Under the pieces are notes generated by a model. The model worked only from the letters and a program-made list of their open reading frames with translations, did not search any database and was not told the origin of the DNA. Source: Paenibacillus artemisiicola (GTDB lineage: Bacteria; Bacillota; Bacilli; Paenibacillales; Paenibacillaceae). Taken from it: DNA of 64,000 nucleotides. The stretch spans positions 62,001-126,000 of the forward strand of contig NZ_JAGGDJ010000009.1 of NCBI RefSeq assembly GCF_017652985.1, in the 5' to 3' direction. Position numbers and translations under genes: made by a program. Below, in pieces: positions 26,154-34,962 of this stretch (the first letter of the stretch is position 1; each line of letters starts with the position of its first letter).

Positions 26154-26771
26154 TTATTCGCTCCGCCGCGACAGCAGCTCGCTGACCGTGACCAGCTCGT
26201 ACCCTTGCTCCGTCAGCTCGCCGATCAGGATGCGGATCGCCTCCATCGTCTGGGAGCGGTCGCCCGCCCCGTCATGAAACAGCAGGATCGCCCCGTCGCG
26301 GACCGTATCCCGCGTATGCGCGAGGATGTAATCGACGCCCGGCGTCTCCCAGTCGCGGGTCTCCAGGTTGACCGCGCCGATGGAGCGGTAGCCGAAGCGG
26401 TCCGCGATCGCGGTCGTCTCTTCGTTCGCGTCCAAGTACGGCGCGCGGAACACGGCCGGGCGGCTGCCCGTCGCCTGCTCGATCCGCTTGTCCGTCCGCT
26501 CCAGCTCGGCCAGGACTTCGTCGCCGGGGATTTTCGTCAGAAACGGATGCGAGTACGAATGGTTGCCGATTTCATGGCCTTCCTCGTGAATCTGCCGTAC
26601 GAAATCGGGCATCTCCCCGATTTTCTCGCCGAGCATGAAGAACGTGGCTTTCCCGCCCGCGGCGTTGAACAGGTCCGCGGTCTGGCGCGTGTACAGGGCG
26701 TTCGGCCCGTCGTCGAACGTAATGGCGACGGCTTTGCTCGCTGTCGGAACGGCATGGATCGTTTCGGACAT
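26154..26771 (-). CDS. NodB-type polysaccharide deacetylase
   Basis: A 205-residue carbohydrate esterase family 4 protein. The motif TFDDGP gives the catalytic base and metal Asp, and HSYSHPF gives the two metal His. RAPYLDAN and LLFHDGAGD are the later motifs. It should remove acetyl groups from N-acetylglucosamine in peptidoglycan or chitin oligomers. No signal peptide is seen with the start MSETIHAV, chosen because AAGGGAG lies before it; a longer start would not add a convincing signal. A TATAAT and a cre-like site lie upstream. Confidence 0.9.
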   Translation of the reverse strand: MSETIHAVPTASKAVAITFDDGPNALYTRQTADLFNAAGGKATFFMLGEKIGEMPDFVRQIHEEGHEIGNHSYSHPFLTKIPGDEVLAELERTDKRIEQATGSRPAVFRAPYLDANEETTAIADRFGYRSIGAVNLETRDWETPGVDYILAHTRDTVRDGAILLFHDGAGDRSQTMEAIRILIGELTEQGYELVTVSELLSRRSE

Positions 26772-26830
26772 GGGGATGCTCCCTTCGCGGCCGGCGCCGG
26801 CGAACCGCCGCGCGCCAAGGCCCGTTATGG

Positions 26831-26852
26831 ATGTAAGCGTTACCCCATTATA
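26831..26852 (-). promoter_or_regulatory. -10 box and cre-like site
   Basis: On the minus strand TATAAT (26847-26852) lies about 75 bp upstream of the deacetylase, but no good -35 is seen. ATGTAAGCGTTACCC (plus, 26831-26845) matches the CcpA cre consensus at 14 of 15 positions, just downstream of the -10 where repression would work. Confidence 0.35.
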
Positions 26853-26966
26853 CCAAACCGCCACCGCCCGGCGATGGATAATTTTAGACGGGATGGGTAA
26901 TCTTAATCGTATTTCCGCGTAAACGGACCGGCTGATCCGTACAGCCGCGAAAGGAGTCAGCTACTT

Positions 26967-28640
26967 ATGAAACGCTCGGAAGACAGGCTCTCGATCGTCG
27001 CCTTGGGCGGCGTGAACGAAATCGGCAAAAACATGTACGTCGTGCAATACAACGACGACATCATCGTGATCGACTGCGGCTCCAAATTTCCCGACGAGAG
27101 CTTGCTCGGCATCGACGTCATCATTCCCGACATCGCCTATCTGCTCGAAAATCGCGACCGGGTGCGCGGCTTGATCGTCACGCACGGCCACGAGGACCAT
27201 ATCGGGGGCATCCCGTTCGTGCTGAAGCAGCTCAACATCCCGATCTACGCGACCCGGCTCACCTTAGGGCTGATCCAGGGCAAGCTGCGGGAATACGGCC
27301 TGCTCGGCACGGCGAAGCTGCAGCAAATCGACGCGGGCACGGAGCTGACGCTCGGGGCGATTCCGATCCGGTTCTTCCGCACGAACCACAGCATCCCGGA
27401 CTGCCTCGGCATCGCCTTCCACACGCCGCAGGGCACGGTCGTCCATACGGGCGACTTCAAATTCGACCTGACCCCGGTCGGCGGCCAGTACGCCGACATC
27501 CACAAGATGGCCGAAATCGGCCGGAGCGGCGTGCTCGCGCTCCTGTCCGAAAGCACGAACGCCGAACGGCCGGGCTTCACCCCGTCGGAGCGGCTCGTCG
27601 GCGCGCATATCGAGGAGGAGTTCGCCAAGGCCGAGGGGAAAATTTTTCTCGCCACCTTCGCCTCCAACGTGCACCGCGTCCAGCAGGTCATCGACGCGGC
27701 GGAGAAGGCGAACCGGCGGGTCTGCCTGCTCGGCCGCAGCATGGTCAACGTGGTGGACGTCGCCTCCTCGCTCGGCTATTTGCGGGTGCCGGACGGGATG
27801 CTCGTGGAGCCGGCGGAAGCCAACCGGTATTCGCCGCGCGAGCTCGTCGTCCTCTGCACGGGGAGCCAGGGCGAGCCGCTCGCGGCGCTCGCCCGCATCG
27901 CGAACGGCAGCCACCGGCAAATCGGCGTGTCGCCGGGCGATACGGTCATCCTCGCCGCCACGCCGATTCCCGGCAACGAACGGAACGTCGCCCGCATCGT
28001 CGACAATCTGTTCGAGCGGCGCGCCAAGGTCATCTACGGCTCGGGGACCGTGACGGGCATGCACGTGTCGGGGCACGCGAGCCAGGAAGAACTGAAGCTC
28101 ATGCTTACGCTGATGCGGCCCAAATATTTCATCCCGATCCACGGCGAATACCGCATGCTCTACCAGCACCGCGTCATGGCGGAAGCGGTCGGCGTGGAAA
28201 GCGGCCATACGTTTATTTTGAACAACGGGGACGTCGTCGATATCGCCGGCGGCGTCGCCCGCCAGGACCGCAAAATCCCGAACGGCAACACGCTCGTCGA
28301 CGGGCTCGGCATCGGGGACGTCGGCAACATCGTGCTGCGGGACCGGAAGGTGCTGTCGGAGGACGGCATCCTCATCCTCGTCATGTCCGTCGCCAAGTCG
28401 GGCGGCAAGGTCGTCACCGGACCGGACGTCATTTCCCGCGGCTTCGTCTACGTGCGGGAATCGGAGGGGCTGCTCGAAGAGGTGCAGCGGATCGCGCTGA
28501 ACGCCGTCTCGCAGCTGGACGGCTCGAAGCCGAACCAGTGGGCGTCCTACAAGCAGGCGGTCAAGGACGAGGTCGCCAAATTCCTGTACATGCATACGAA
28601 GCGCAGGCCGATGATCCTGCCGATCATTATTCAAGTGTAG
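26967..28640 (+). CDS. Ribonuclease J
   Basis: A 557-residue metallo-beta-lactamase/beta-CASP ribonuclease. The HGHEDH motif (His73, His75, Asp77, His78) and HTGDFKFD supply the metal ligands. The beta-CASP and C-terminal RRPMILPIIIQV parts are complete. RNase J degrades and matures RNA by endonuclease and 5'-exonuclease activity. The sequence shares features with both B. subtilis paralogues: phrases such as NAERPGFTPSE and EELKLM resemble J2, while the intact active-site motif resembles J1. I therefore do not assign rnjA or rnjB. It forms a single-gene unit with a strong terminator. Confidence 0.95.
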   Translation: MKRSEDRLSIVALGGVNEIGKNMYVVQYNDDIIVIDCGSKFPDESLLGIDVIIPDIAYLLENRDRVRGLIVTHGHEDHIGGIPFVLKQLNIPIYATRLTLGLIQGKLREYGLLGTAKLQQIDAGTELTLGAIPIRFFRTNHSIPDCLGIAFHTPQGTVVHTGDFKFDLTPVGGQYADIHKMAEIGRSGVLALLSESTNAERPGFTPSERLVGAHIEEEFAKAEGKIFLATFASNVHRVQQVIDAAEKANRRVCLLGRSMVNVVDVASSLGYLRVPDGMLVEPAEANRYSPRELVVLCTGSQGEPLAALARIANGSHRQIGVSPGDTVILAATPIPGNERNVARIVDNLFERRAKVIYGSGTVTGMHVSGHASQEELKLMLTLMRPKYFIPIHGEYRMLYQHRVMAEAVGVESGHTFILNNGDVVDIAGGVARQDRKIPNGNTLVDGLGIGDVGNIVLRDRKVLSEDGILILVMSVAKSGGKVVTGPDVISRGFVYVRESEGLLEEVQRIALNAVSQLDGSKPNQWASYKQAVKDEVAKFLYMHTKRRPMILPIIIQV

Positions 28641-28697
28641 CGTCCCGCGACGCTTCGGTTGCGGGCGGCGGAGACGCCGATCGCGGCCGAAGCGGCA

Positions 28698-28735
28698 AAC
28701 GCCGATGCCCGTTCGCGGGTACCGGCGTTTTTTTT
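28698..28735 (+). terminator. Terminator of RNase J gene
   Basis: Fourteen-bp arms (AACGCCGATGCCCG and CGGGTACCGGCGTT, one mismatch and one wobble) surround a TTCG loop and are followed by a run of eight T. Confidence 0.9.
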
Positions 28736-28756
28736 GCGTCCGCGGCGCGAGACGGC

Positions 28757-28789
28757 AAAAAACCCCGGCGGCTGGCCGCGCCGGGGTTT
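28757..28789 (-). terminator. Terminator of leftward oxidoreductase gene
   Basis: Perfect 11-bp arms AAACCCCGGCG and CGCCGGGGTTT are followed by six T on the minus strand. It lies about 115 bases past the oxidoreductase stop. Confidence 0.8.
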
Positions 28790-28904
28790 CCTGACCGTGA
28801 TGGGACTGCCGATCGTTGCTCGCCGGTCCGTTCTAAATCACTATTAAATCAGCGGGTCACGGTCCCGATGTCCGCATCCGCTTGAGCGGCCTTCCGGGCA
28901 GGCA

Positions 28905-29984
28905 TCAGGAGCGGGGATGCCACGCCTGCTTCGCGGAGGTCACCGTCGTGCCTTCCGCGATCGCCCGCTGGACGAGCAGATTCAAGTAATGGTCCTGCGA
29001 GGCTTCGGCCAGGCTGTAGAACGACGGCCCGCCCCGCGCGTAGTCGCCCATCTTGGCGAGCGACGTCGCGACGGCGACCTCGTCGTCGGTCAGCCGCCCC
29101 GGCACGAACGGATTGACGTACAGCCATTCCGCGCCGAGCAGGATGCCGCCGTAGTTGAAGCCGAGCACGTTTCCGTCGAAGCCGTTGTCGATGCGCCGGA
29201 GCTTCAGGACGACCGGCGTCCGGAAATCCTGCAGCCACGCGGCTTCGTCGCCGATGATCTCCCCGCGCGGGCCTCTGACGAGCACCCGCTCCCGCCGAAT
29301 CCACGAGAAATACTGGTCGCCCGTAAAATCGAGCACGCCGAGCTTGTCCCCGAAGCGCAGGAAGACGATGTCCTGGCTGGAATCCTTGACGATCTCCTCC
29401 CGCGGCGGCCCCTGCCTTCCCGGTCCCTCCACGATCGGCGAGACGAACCGCTGGCCGGAAATGACGGCCTCCTCGAAGCGCACGCCGAGGAACTGGCGGA
29501 TCAGGCTGATGCCGTGATAGCCGTGCGCGACCGACACCTGCGCCTGCGATACGTCGCCGAGCTTGCCGGAGCGCGCCAGCGCGATCCGCGCCGCGTGCAT
29601 CGGCTGGAACAGGAGCTGCTCCGCCACCTGCACCTTCGCCTCGCCGCCGACCGCTTCGTACAGCGCGGTCAAGCCCGCGAGATCCGGCGCCGGCGGCGTC
29701 TCCGCCAGCACCGGCACGCCGCGCGCGGCCAGCTCGCGGATATAGACCGGGCAAACGTCCCACGGCACGGATACGACGACGAAGTCCAGGTCCGCGTCCG
29801 CGAGGAACGCGTCCAGGTCGCGGTAGACGTCCACGCCCCACGCCGCGCGCAGGGCGGCGGCCGTCTCTTCCCGGCGGACCAGCATCCGCGCGGCTTCGAA
29901 CCGCTCCGGCAGCTCCCGCGCGATGCGCAGGTAGAAATCCGCCCGCCAGCCGTGGCCGATGATGCCGAACTTGATTTTCTCCAT
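28905..29984 (-). CDS. Gfo/Idh/MocA-family oxidoreductase
   Basis: A 359-residue member of the family, the third in this window. It starts MEKIKFGIIGHGWRADFYLR with the Rossmann glycines and has the phrase VLAETPPAPD at the usual EKP position. The lysine of EKP is therefore replaced by Thr, which may change or remove catalysis. The start was placed at MEKIKFG, after GGGGAG. It forms a single-gene unit downstream of the DUF4965 gene. The ligand is unknown. Confidence 0.85.
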   Translation of the reverse strand: MEKIKFGIIGHGWRADFYLRIARELPERFEAARMLVRREETAAALRAAWGVDVYRDLDAFLADADLDFVVVSVPWDVCPVYIRELAARGVPVLAETPPAPDLAGLTALYEAVGGEAKVQVAEQLLFQPMHAARIALARSGKLGDVSQAQVSVAHGYHGISLIRQFLGVRFEEAVISGQRFVSPIVEGPGRQGPPREEIVKDSSQDIVFLRFGDKLGVLDFTGDQYFSWIRRERVLVRGPRGEIIGDEAAWLQDFRTPVVLKLRRIDNGFDGNVLGFNYGGILLGAEWLYVNPFVPGRLTDDEVAVATSLAKMGDYARGGPSFYSLAEASQDHYLNLLVQRAIAEGTTVTSAKQAWHPRS

Positions 29985-30134
29985 TCCTCTTCTCCCCTCT
30001 CGATTGCGCATGCCGAACTGCTAGCCTCACTATACCATAATTCGGCAGGCGCGATGGCGAGCAGGTTATGCGCGACGGATCGAATCGAATGCGAGCATGC
30101 GGGATGACGAACATGCGGGATGACGCGCATAAGC

Positions 30135-30167
30135 AGAAAGAAGCCGCGTTTTGCGCGGCTTCTTTCT
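30135..30167. terminator. Strong hairpin after DUF4965 gene
   Basis: Perfect 14-bp arms AGAAAGAAGCCGCG and CGCGGCTTCTTTCT around a 5-base loop. The T-rich 3' arm replaces a separate T-tract. It probably terminates the leftward DUF4965 gene. Confidence 0.7.
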
Positions 30168-30280
30168 CGTATCAAGATTGCGGACAGCCGATAGAGACGC
30201 AAGATTGCGAGATGACTGGAGTACGTGCCGCGGCTCGAACGGCCTGCCGGCTGGTCAAGAATCGCTTGCGGCAAGCCGGA

Positions 30281-32329
30281 TTAACCAGCCGTCTCCTGTC
30301 CTTGCGGGACGGCGCCGCCGAGCAGCAGCCCTTTGTCCTTCAGCAGCTTCATGAAGATGCCGCCGACGACGCTGCGGTGCTGGAAGTTCAGCTGGCGCGC
30401 CGTCAACGTGTCCGTCCAGTCCGAGAACGGCACGCGGTCCGGCGATTCGTTCAGCATCGTCCAGACCGGCTCGACGAGCGCGATGAAATCCTCGCGGTCC
30501 TCCGCGAACGACGCCGACCAGACGACCCAGTCGGACTTGGTGTACGACGCCCGGCTGTCGAGCGGCGTGCCGTACCGGTTCCGGCGCGACAGATACCAGG
30601 CCGTCTCCTTGCGGAAGGTGTCCGCCCCGAACAGATCCGTGCCGAACAGAACGTCCCAGATGAGATTGTACTTCAGGCTCCACGTGCCGTCCTGGCCGAA
30701 CGCGAGCTTCGTATGGTCTCCGTCGTCCGCGAGGGCGCGCCATTGATCGGCCATGGCTTTCGCCGTCCGCAGGTAGCTCGCCTTCGCTTCTGCGTCGCCC
30801 TCGATGCCCTTGAGCAGCGCGAAGCTCGCCACGCCCATGACGGCTTTGACGGACAGGTTCGCGTTGCGCGCGAGATGCCCGGCAAAATCGTCCGTGCACA
30901 GCTGGTTGGCCGGATCCAGCCCGTGCTCGATCAGATAGCCCGCCCACTGCGTCCAGAGCGGCATATGGCCGAGGATGTAGTCCGGGCTGCCGCCGGCGAG
31001 GCAATAAGCCGCCGCCATGGTCAGCATGTTGCCGCATTCCTCGACCGGCATTTGGCCCTCGAGCGCGTTGTCGCTGTATACCTGGCCGTTGCCGAGCGGA
31101 TATTGGCCGATATCGTGCGGCGCGAAGTCGAACGGCCACGCGTCGCTCTGCGCGTAGCACAGGATCGGCCGGATCATCGCCTCGACGAGCGACGGATTGT
31201 AAAGCAGGAACAGCGGCACGGACGGATAGCTGACGTCCACCGTCGCCATGCAGCCGTTGCTGTAGCATTCCTTGGACAGGAACAGCAGGCCGCCGTCGTT
31301 ATCCGTGACCAGCTTGTGGGCCGCGATGGCCTGGCGGTACGACAGCGCCAGCAGGTCGGCGTACTTCTCGCCGCCGGCCGCCTCGGCGTCGGCCAGCAGC
31401 CGCGCGTCGAAGGCGTCGCAGCGCGCCGCGAGCGCGCCGTACTCCGCGAACGCCGAGGCGAGCAGCGCCGGAACGGTCAAGCCGCCGCGCTTCCAGTACG
31501 CTTCCAGCCGGGCGCCGAAGTATTCGATCGCGTACACGTCGTCGTACGCGAGCACGAACTTCGTGCCGGCGGGCACGTCGGCGACCTCGCCGAATTCGTG
31601 CACGAAGGCCATCGCCGGCTGCGCCTCTCCGACGCTGCGCGGCGTCTCGGGATCGCCGTACGGCCGCAGGCGCTCGCCGCGGACGAACGCCTTGCGCATC
31701 TCCGCGGAGCCGATGAACGCGGTCAACCGCTCGGACGTTTCCGCCGCCAGATAGAAATGCCCCCAATCGATCCGGTGGTCGTCCCCGGAGCGGTTCAGGT
31801 ACTCCTGGCGCTCGTGCGACAGCCGCAGCACCTCAAGCCCGCCTTCCGCCGTTTGTTTGCCGGTCACGGCCTGCGTCGGATGATCGACGCACCACTCCCC
31901 GGTCACGTCGAAATAAAGCGCGGTCTCGTGACCGCGGCCGTCCGTCGACTTAGCCTCGAACGAGACGTAGGATGCCGGACGGGACAGAATGTCCAAGTCT
32001 TCGAGCAGGAGCGGCGTCGTAAAGCGGACCGTGAGGGCCACGCCGCCGGCTTCGAACGTATAGACGGTGCTGAGCGGAGATACGGTCAGGCCGGTCTGCT
32101 CCATGGCCGGCGGCTCCGTGTAATACCGGTTGGCGTTGGCCTGGACCTTGCCGGCGAAGCGCCAGACGGTGCCGTCGATCCGCAGCAGGCCGGTCATGGC
32201 CTGGCGCTGCCCCGTCCAGTGGCGGGTGAAATCGTCGGTCAGACGGTCGGCGTTCGACCACACGCTGAAATAAGGATCCACGGCAACTAACGGCACGGCA
32301 GGGGGACGAAGAGTGGTAATGATGGGCAC
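30281..32329 (-). CDS. DUF4965-type glutaminase-like protein
   Basis: A 682-residue protein of the GtaA-like/DUF4965-DUF5127-DUF1793 family, some fungal members of which are extracellular glutaminases. It begins with the family signature RPPAVPLVAVDPYFSVWS. The C-terminal half is an alpha/alpha-barrel-like region with ECYSNGCMATVDVSYPSVPLFLLYNP and FAPHDIGQYPLGNG. No signal peptide is present, so it would act inside the cell. The start is GTG with a weak ribosome binding site, kept because the family N-terminus fits. Actual substrate is uncertain. Confidence 0.85.
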   Translation of the reverse strand: MPIITTLRPPAVPLVAVDPYFSVWSNADRLTDDFTRHWTGQRQAMTGLLRIDGTVWRFAGKVQANANRYYTEPPAMEQTGLTVSPLSTVYTFEAGGVALTVRFTTPLLLEDLDILSRPASYVSFEAKSTDGRGHETALYFDVTGEWCVDHPTQAVTGKQTAEGGLEVLRLSHERQEYLNRSGDDHRIDWGHFYLAAETSERLTAFIGSAEMRKAFVRGERLRPYGDPETPRSVGEAQPAMAFVHEFGEVADVPAGTKFVLAYDDVYAIEYFGARLEAYWKRGGLTVPALLASAFAEYGALAARCDAFDARLLADAEAAGGEKYADLLALSYRQAIAAHKLVTDNDGGLLFLSKECYSNGCMATVDVSYPSVPLFLLYNPSLVEAMIRPILCYAQSDAWPFDFAPHDIGQYPLGNGQVYSDNALEGQMPVEECGNMLTMAAAYCLAGGSPDYILGHMPLWTQWAGYLIEHGLDPANQLCTDDFAGHLARNANLSVKAVMGVASFALLKGIEGDAEAKASYLRTAKAMADQWRALADDGDHTKLAFGQDGTWSLKYNLIWDVLFGTDLFGADTFRKETAWYLSRRNRYGTPLDSRASYTKSDWVVWSASFAEDREDFIALVEPVWTMLNESPDRVPFSDWTDTLTARQLNFQHRSVVGGIFMKLLKDKGLLLGGAVPQGQETAG

Positions 32330-32362
32330 CTGCTTTCGATATAGGTTTTTTATAATATATAT

Positions 32363-32392
32363 ATAATATTATCTATATATAAAAGTTGTCAA
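32363..32392 (-). promoter_or_regulatory. Promoter of DUF4965 gene in an AT tract
   Basis: On the minus strand a perfect TTGACA (32387-32392) and TATTAT (32363-32368) are 18 bp apart. The spacer and flanks are an alternating TATATA tract, near-palindromic, which is striking in this GC-rich DNA and may bind a repressor. Confidence 0.5.
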
Positions 32393-32451
32393 TAACCGTT
32401 CTCAATTCCTCGCCCCGATTCCGGTAGCTTGCCGAATGCCGCGTACGCAAA

Positions 32452-32485
32452 CACCCCCGCTTCGCGGCGGCGCGAAGCGGGGGTG
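32452..32485 (-). terminator. Terminator of metE
   Basis: Perfect 15-bp arms around a 4-base loop, followed by TTT on the minus strand, about 50 bases past the metE stop. Confidence 0.8.
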
Positions 32486-32532
32486 ACCCGTCGATCTATT
32501 ATTCCATTAAACCCTCCTGAATGACGGAAAGC

Positions 32533-34821
32533 TTATACCTGCGCCGCGAGGCTCGCCCGCGCCCGCTCCGTCGCCTCCACCATGTTGCGCAGCGAAGCGA
32601 CCGTCTCCGGCAGGCCGCGCGTCTTGAGGCCGCAGTCCGGGTTGATCCAGAAGAGGTTCGGATCCAGCACGCGGAGCGCGCGGCCGATCATCGTCGTCAT
32701 CTCCTCCGCGGACGGCACCCGCGGGCTGTGGATGTCGTACACGCCGAGCCCGATGCCGAGCGGGTACGTGTGGTGCTCGAAGCTCTCGATCAGCTCGCCG
32801 TGGCTGCGCGACGTTTCGATCGAGATGACGTCGGCGTCCATCGCTTCGATCGACGGAATCATGTCGTGGAACTCGCAGTAGCACATATGGGTATGGATTT
32901 GCGTCGTGTCCGCGACCGTGCACGTCGTCGCCCGGAACGCCTTGACCGCCCAGGCGAGGTAGTCCGCCTGCTCGCCCGGTTTGAGCGGCAGCCCTTCCCG
33001 CACCGCCGGCTCGTCGACTTGAATCATGCCGATGCCGGCCGCCTCCAGCGCCTCCACTTCCCGGCGCAGCGCGTACGCGATCTGGTACGCGATCGCCTCG
33101 CGCGTCAGATCCTCCCGCGCGAACGACCAGTTGAGGATCGTGATCGGCCCCGTCAGCATGCCTTTCACGGGCTTGGACGTCTTCGACTGCGCGTAACGGG
33201 TCTCGCGGACCGTCATCGGCGCGACGAAGGCGACGTCCCCGAAGATGACCGGGGGCTTGACGCAGCGGGAGCCGTAGGACTGCACCCAGCCGTTCGCCGT
33301 GAACGCGAAGCCTGCCAGCTTCTCGCCGAAAAACTCGACCATGTCCGTCCGTTCGAATTCGCCGTGAACGAGCACGTCCAAGCCGATCTCCTCCTGCAGC
33401 CCCATCCACTGGTCGATCTGCGCGTCGATGAACGACTCGTACCGCGCGCCGTCCCATTCGCCCCGCCGCCACGCTTGGCGCGCTTTGCGCACCTCGGCCG
33501 ACTGCGGGAAGCTGCCGATCGTCGTCGTCGGCAGGACCGGCAGGCGCCAGTGGTCCTGCTGCCGCGAACGCCGCTCGGCGAACGGCGCTTTGCGGGCCGC
33601 GGGCTCCTCGGCGATGCGCGCCGCGGCCCGCTGCACGTCCGTCCGGTTACGGTCGGCCGACGCGCGCAGCGCCTCCACGGCGCGGTCGCTCGCGGCGAAG
33701 GCGCCCGCGAACGCTTCCGTGCGGCCGCTCAAGCCGTAGACGAGCTGCACGACCTCGGCCAGCTTCTCGTCCGCGAAGGCGAGCGCGTCCTTCAGCACGG
33801 GCGCGAGCTTCGTCTCGCGAGCGGCCGTCACGGGCACGTGCAGCAGGCTGCAGGACGTCTGCACGATGAGCCGTTCCTGCGGCACTAACGCCTCCAACTC
33901 CTCCAGCAGCGCGAGTTTATCGCTCAAGGCGGCCCGCCAGATGCCGCGCCCGTCGATGACGCCGGCGCCGAGCGTCTTGTCCCGCGGGAAGCCGTGCTCG
34001 CGGATGGCCCGCAGATTGCCTTCGCGGCCGTGAACGAAATCGAGGCCGAGGCCGTGCACGGGCAGCTCGGCGAGCAGCTCGTAATGCTCGGCGGATTCGA
34101 AATACGTCTGGAGCATCAGCTTCAGCTTCGGCGCGGCGGAAGCGAGCGCGGCGCAGCTGCGCTTCAGCCGCTGCCGGTCGTCCGCGTCCAGCCCGGTCAC
34201 GACGATCGGCTCGTCCAGCTGCACCCACTCGGCGCCTTCGGCTTCCAGCTCTTGCAGCGCCTGCGCGTACAGCGGCAGCAGCCGGTTCAGCCAGGCATCC
34301 GTTTCGCTCGGCGCGTAGCCCTTGGACAGCTTCAGAAACGTCAGCGGCCCGACGAGCACCGGCTTGCCTTCGATGCCGAGCGCTTCCTTCGCCTCGCGGT
34401 ACGCGGCCAGCGGCTTATTGTCCACGAGCGCCGGTTCCGTCCCGCCGAGTTCCGGCACGATGTAGTGGTAGTTGGTGTTGAACCACTTCGTCATTTCGCA
34501 GGCGGTCGTGTCCGCCGTGCCCCGGGCCATCCCGTAGTAGACCGCGAGCGGCACCGGGCCGCCCGCATGGCCGAACCGCGCCGGCACGATGCCGAACATC
34601 GCGGCCGTATCCAGCACCTGGTCGTAATAGCTGAAATCGTTCACGGGAATCAGGTCGATGCCCGCCTCCCGCTGCTTCCGCAAATGCTCCAGCCGGATGC
34701 CGCGCAGCTCCTCGTGCAGCTCCGCCTCTCCGAGCTTGCCGGCCCAAAACGCCTCCAACGCCTTCTTCCATTCCCGGTCGGCTCCGATCCGTGGATACCC
34801 CAACACGCTGCTTCTCGCCAT
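32533..34821 (-). CDS. metE: Cobalamin-independent methionine synthase
   Basis: A 762-residue MetE, which transfers a methyl group from methyltetrahydropteroyl-triglutamate to homocysteine in the last step of methionine synthesis. Length fits the family (about 755-765). The N-terminal barrel starts SSVLGYPRIGADREWKKALE. The catalytic zinc site has the HTHMCYCEF His and Cys, a Glu further on, and Cys in NPDCGLKTRG. The ATG follows a GGGAGAGGG site. No SAM riboswitch or T-box fits in the 141-bp upstream gap; a MET-box-like sequence is there instead. Confidence 0.97.
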   Translation of the reverse strand: MARSSVLGYPRIGADREWKKALEAFWAGKLGEAELHEELRGIRLEHLRKQREAGIDLIPVNDFSYYDQVLDTAAMFGIVPARFGHAGGPVPLAVYYGMARGTADTTACEMTKWFNTNYHYIVPELGGTEPALVDNKPLAAYREAKEALGIEGKPVLVGPLTFLKLSKGYAPSETDAWLNRLLPLYAQALQELEAEGAEWVQLDEPIVVTGLDADDRQRLKRSCAALASAAPKLKLMLQTYFESAEHYELLAELPVHGLGLDFVHGREGNLRAIREHGFPRDKTLGAGVIDGRGIWRAALSDKLALLEELEALVPQERLIVQTSCSLLHVPVTAARETKLAPVLKDALAFADEKLAEVVQLVYGLSGRTEAFAGAFAASDRAVEALRASADRNRTDVQRAAARIAEEPAARKAPFAERRSRQQDHWRLPVLPTTTIGSFPQSAEVRKARQAWRRGEWDGARYESFIDAQIDQWMGLQEEIGLDVLVHGEFERTDMVEFFGEKLAGFAFTANGWVQSYGSRCVKPPVIFGDVAFVAPMTVRETRYAQSKTSKPVKGMLTGPITILNWSFAREDLTREAIAYQIAYALRREVEALEAAGIGMIQVDEPAVREGLPLKPGEQADYLAWAVKAFRATTCTVADTTQIHTHMCYCEFHDMIPSIEAMDADVISIETSRSHGELIESFEHHTYPLGIGLGVYDIHSPRVPSAEEMTTMIGRALRVLDPNLFWINPDCGLKTRGLPETVASLRNMVEATERARASLAAQV

Positions 34822-34936
34822 CCTGCCCTCTCCCTTTCGCGCGTCCGGCGGTCCTGTCGGCCGCCGCCGCTTTTCGTTACAAGAAAGATAGCATGCCGGA
34901 GTAGCTATAGCGTAACGCCTAATATCTATTGCCAGT

Positions 34937-34953
34937 CATAGTCAAAAGCTATA
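34937..34953 (-). promoter_or_regulatory. MET-box-like operator upstream of metE
   Basis: On the minus strand TATAGCTTTTGACTATG resembles the MET-box TATAGTTT-N-AAACTATA bound by the LysR regulators MtaR/CmbR of lactic acid bacteria, agreeing at 12 of 16 defined positions. It lies about 115 bp before metE. A TTGACT inside it could be part of the promoter. Confidence 0.5.
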
Positions 34954-34962
34954 CCGAACCGG

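Noticed and set aside
34822-34962. SAM riboswitch or T-box before metE
   Set aside because: The gap is only 141 bp and no S-box or T-box core is visible; a MET-box-like sequence is present instead.
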